Origin: Lepidurus packardi
Lineage: Eukaryota; Arthropoda; Branchiopoda; Notostraca; Triopsidae
DNA length: 64,000 bases
Assembly (NCBI GenBank): GCA_023053545.1
Contig: JAKZAN010000073.1
Location: 106,998 to 170,997, forward strand
Direction of reading: 5' to 3'
Made by a program: the position numbers and the translations under genes. The first letter of the stretch is position 1, and each line of letters starts with the position of its first letter. This document shows, one piece after another, positions 61,701-64,000 of this stretch. The notes beneath the pieces are model-generated. The model ran no database searches. It was not told the DNA's origin and worked only from the letters and a program-made list of their open reading frames with translations.

Positions 61701-64000
61701 TAAGGAATTAATTATATACGTAAGGAATTAATTCAGTAAGTAAGGAATTCAAAAAATCCTAAATAATTAATTCAGTCCGTAAGGAACTAATTCAGCACGT
61801 AAGGAATTAATTCGTTCCGAAAGGAATTAACTAAATCGGTAAGGATTTAATTCAGTAAGTAAGGAATTCAATCAGACCGTACGGAATTAATTCATTCCGT
61901 AAGGAATTAATCAATTCCGTAAGGAATTAATTCAGTCAGTAAGGAATTAAATCAGGCCGTACGGAATTAATTCATTCCGTAAGGAATTAATTCAGTCCGT
62001 AAGGAATTAATTCAGTCCGTAAGGAATTAATTCAGTAAGTAAGGAATTCAATCAATCAAAAAGAATTAATTCAGTCCGTTAGGAATTAATTCAGTCCGTA
62101 AGGAATTAATTCAGTCCGTAAGGAATTAATTCAGTCCGTAAGGAATTAATTCAGTAATAATTCGTTCCGAAAGGAATTAACTGAATCGGTAACGAATTAA
62201 TTCAGTATGTAAAGAATTCAATCAATCGTAAAGAATTAATTCAGTCCGTAAGGAATTAATTCCGTCCGTAAGGAATTAATTCAGTCCGTAAGGAATTAAT
62301 TCAGTCCGTAAGGAGTTAATTCAGTCCGTAAGGAATTAATTCAGTAAGTAAAGAATTCAATCAATCCTAAAGAATTAATTCAGTCCGTAAGGAAATAACT
62401 CAGTCCGTAAGGAATTAATTCATTCCGTAAGGAATTAATTCAGTCCATAAGGAATTAAATCAGTCAGTAAGGAAATAAATCAGACCGTTCGGAATTAATT
62501 CATTCCGTAAGGAATTAATTCAGTCCGTAAGGAATTAATTCAGTCCGTAAGGAATTAATTCAGTCCGTAAGGAATTAATTCAGTAATAATTCGTTCCGAA
62601 AGGAATTAACTGAATCGGTAACGAATTAATTCAGTATGTAAAGAATTCAATCAATCGTAAAGAATTAATTCAGTCCGTAAGGAATTAATTCCGTCCGTAA
62701 GGAATGAATTCAGTCCGTAAGGAATTAATTCAGTCCGTAAGGAGTTAATTCAGTCCGTAAGGAATTAATTCAGTCCGTAAGGAATTAATTCAGTCCGTAA
62801 GGAATTAATTCAGTCCGTAAGGACTTAATTCATTCCGTAAGGAATTAATTCAGTCCGTAACGAATTAATTCAATCCGTTAGGAATTAATTCAGTCCGTAA
62901 GGAATTAATTCAGTCCGTAAGGAATTAATTCAGTCCGTAGGGAATTAATTCAATCCGTTAGGAATTAATTCAGTCCGTAAGGAATTAATTCAGTCCGTAA
63001 GGAATTATTTCAGTCCGTAAGGAATTAATTCAGTCCGTAAGGAATTAATTCAGTCCCTAACGAATTAATTCAATCCGTAAGGAATTAATTCAGTCCGTAA
63101 GGAATTAATTCATTCCGAAAGGAATTAATTCAGTCCGTAAGGAATTAGTTCAGTCCGTAAGGAATTAATTCAGTCCGTAAGGAATTAATTCAGTAAGAAA
63201 GGAATTCTATCAATCCTAAAGAATTAATTCAGTCCGTAAGGAATTATATCAGGCCGTAAAGGAATTCATTCATTCCGTAAGGAATTAATTCTGTCCGTAA
63301 GGAATTAATTCAGTAAGAAAGGAATTCAATCAATCCTAAAGAATTAATTCCGTCCGTAAGGAATTAATTCAGTAAGAAAGGAATTCAATCAATCCCAAAG
63401 AATTAATTCAGTCCGTAAGGAATTAATTCAGTCCGTAAGGAATTAATTCAGTCCGTAAGGAATTAATTATATACGTAAGGAATTAATTCAGTAAGTAAGG
63501 AATTCAAAAAATCCTAAATAATTAATTCAGTCCGTAAGGAACTAATTCAGCACGTAAGGAATTAATTCGTTCCGAAAGGAATTAACTAAATCGGTAAGGA
63601 TTTAATTCAGTAAGTAAGGAATTCAATCAGACCGTACGGAATTAATTCATTCCGTAAGGAATTAATCAATTCCGTAAGGAATTAATCAATTCCGTAAGGA
63701 ATTAATTCAGTCAGTAAGGAATTAAATCAGGCCGTACGGAATTAATTCATTCCGTAAGGAATTAATTCAGTCCGTAAGGAATTAATTCAGTCCGTAAGGA
63801 ATTAATTCAGTAAGTAAGGAATTCAATCAATCAAAAAGAATTAATTCAGTCCGTTAGGAATTAATTCAGTCCGTAAGGAATTAATTCAGTCCGTAAGGAA
63901 TTAATTCAGTCCGTAAGGAATTAATTCAGTAATAATTCGTTCCGAAAGGAATTAACTGAATCGGTAACGAATTAATTCAGTATGTAAAGAATTCAATCAA
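58755..64000. repeat. Larger direct repeat, offset about 3,578 bp, continuing past the window
   Basis: GAATTAATTCAGTAAGTAAA starts at 58755 and 62333, and CAGTAATAATTCG at 59003 and 62581, both offset 3,578. ATATACGTAAGG at 59871 and 63469 differs by 3,598, one extra monomer. The second copy is cut by the window end. Confidence 0.68.
59003..62151. repeat. Direct repeat of 1,843 bp in satellite block E
   Basis: CAGTAATAATTCG at 59003 and 60846, and ATATACGTAAGG at 59871 and 61714, share offset 1,843. The first copy is full; the second parts from the first about 1.3 kb in, where the next CAGTAATAATTCG follows at 62152. A 517-bp sub-duplication (59871 to 60388) is present in the first copy. Confidence 0.7.

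Larger units (their letters stand above)
54188..64000. repeat. 20-bp satellite array, block E
   Basis: To about 58800 this repeats block D as part of the second 8.7-kb unit. Beyond that a new monomer order appears, marked by CAGTAATAATTCG (59003, 60846, 62152, 62581, 63927), ATATACGTAAGG (59871, 60388, 61714, 63469) and AACTGAATC(A/G)G. These give a 1,843-bp repeat and a 3,578-bp repeat that runs off the window end. No gene seen. Confidence 0.96.

Noticed and set aside
1-64000. Telomeric or centromere-box function of the 20-bp monomer
   Set aside because: It is not a G-rich telomere-like repeat, and the TTCG-containing variant fails the CENP-B box pattern at required positions; a centromeric role cannot be judged from sequence alone.

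Overview
The window is eukaryotic heterochromatin-like DNA. It is an almost unbroken A+T-rich satellite of 20-bp monomers (consensus AATTAATTCAGTCCGTAAGG) interrupted only by two retrotransposon families, each present twice. No host single-copy gene, tRNA, rRNA, CRISPR array or bacterial operon is visible. The Ty3/gypsy-type pol with very short LTRs, and the non-LTR element with a C-terminal RNase H and CCHC knuckle (I/R1/Loa-like group), both suggest an invertebrate animal, most likely an arthropod. That assignment rests on family resemblance only and is not secure.

Layout: satellite block A 1-10234 (including a higher-order array with a period of about 4.27 kb, made of two related halves of about 2.1 kb); Ty3/gypsy copy 1 at 10235-14463; satellite block B 14464-22557; Ty3/gypsy copy 2 at 22558-26786; satellite block C 26787-44135; 5'-truncated non-LTR copy 1 at 44136-45474; satellite block D 45475-52848; non-LTR copy 2 at 52849-54187; satellite block E 54188-64000.

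The second copy of each element did not arise by a second transposition. Each pair shares its insertion junctions, its disabling lesions and its satellite flanks, so the copies were multiplied by duplication of the satellite around them. The non-LTR pair lies in two adjacent 8.7-kb tandem units (41349-50041 and 50042-58754). The Ty3 pair lies in two segments offset by 12,323 bp. Smaller tandem repeats of 920, 1,438 and 1,843 bp and one of about 3.58 kb are nested in the same array, which is what repeated unequal exchange in a satellite produces.

The Ty3/gypsy element (about 4.23 kb) has 97/98-bp LTRs, a primer-binding site resembling tRNA-Ser, a gag broken by a shared frameshift, a truncated protease region, and an otherwise intact RT-RNase H-integrase frame; there is no env. 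The non-LTR element (about 1.34 kb) keeps only the RT-RNase H linker, RNase H, CCHC knuckle, 3' UTR stem-loop and an AAATAC-rich tail. Both are fossils that now serve as markers for the history of the array. I see no new enzymatic or defence system; the most notable content is the multi-scale satellite architecture and the sequence of events that the embedded elements allow one to order.
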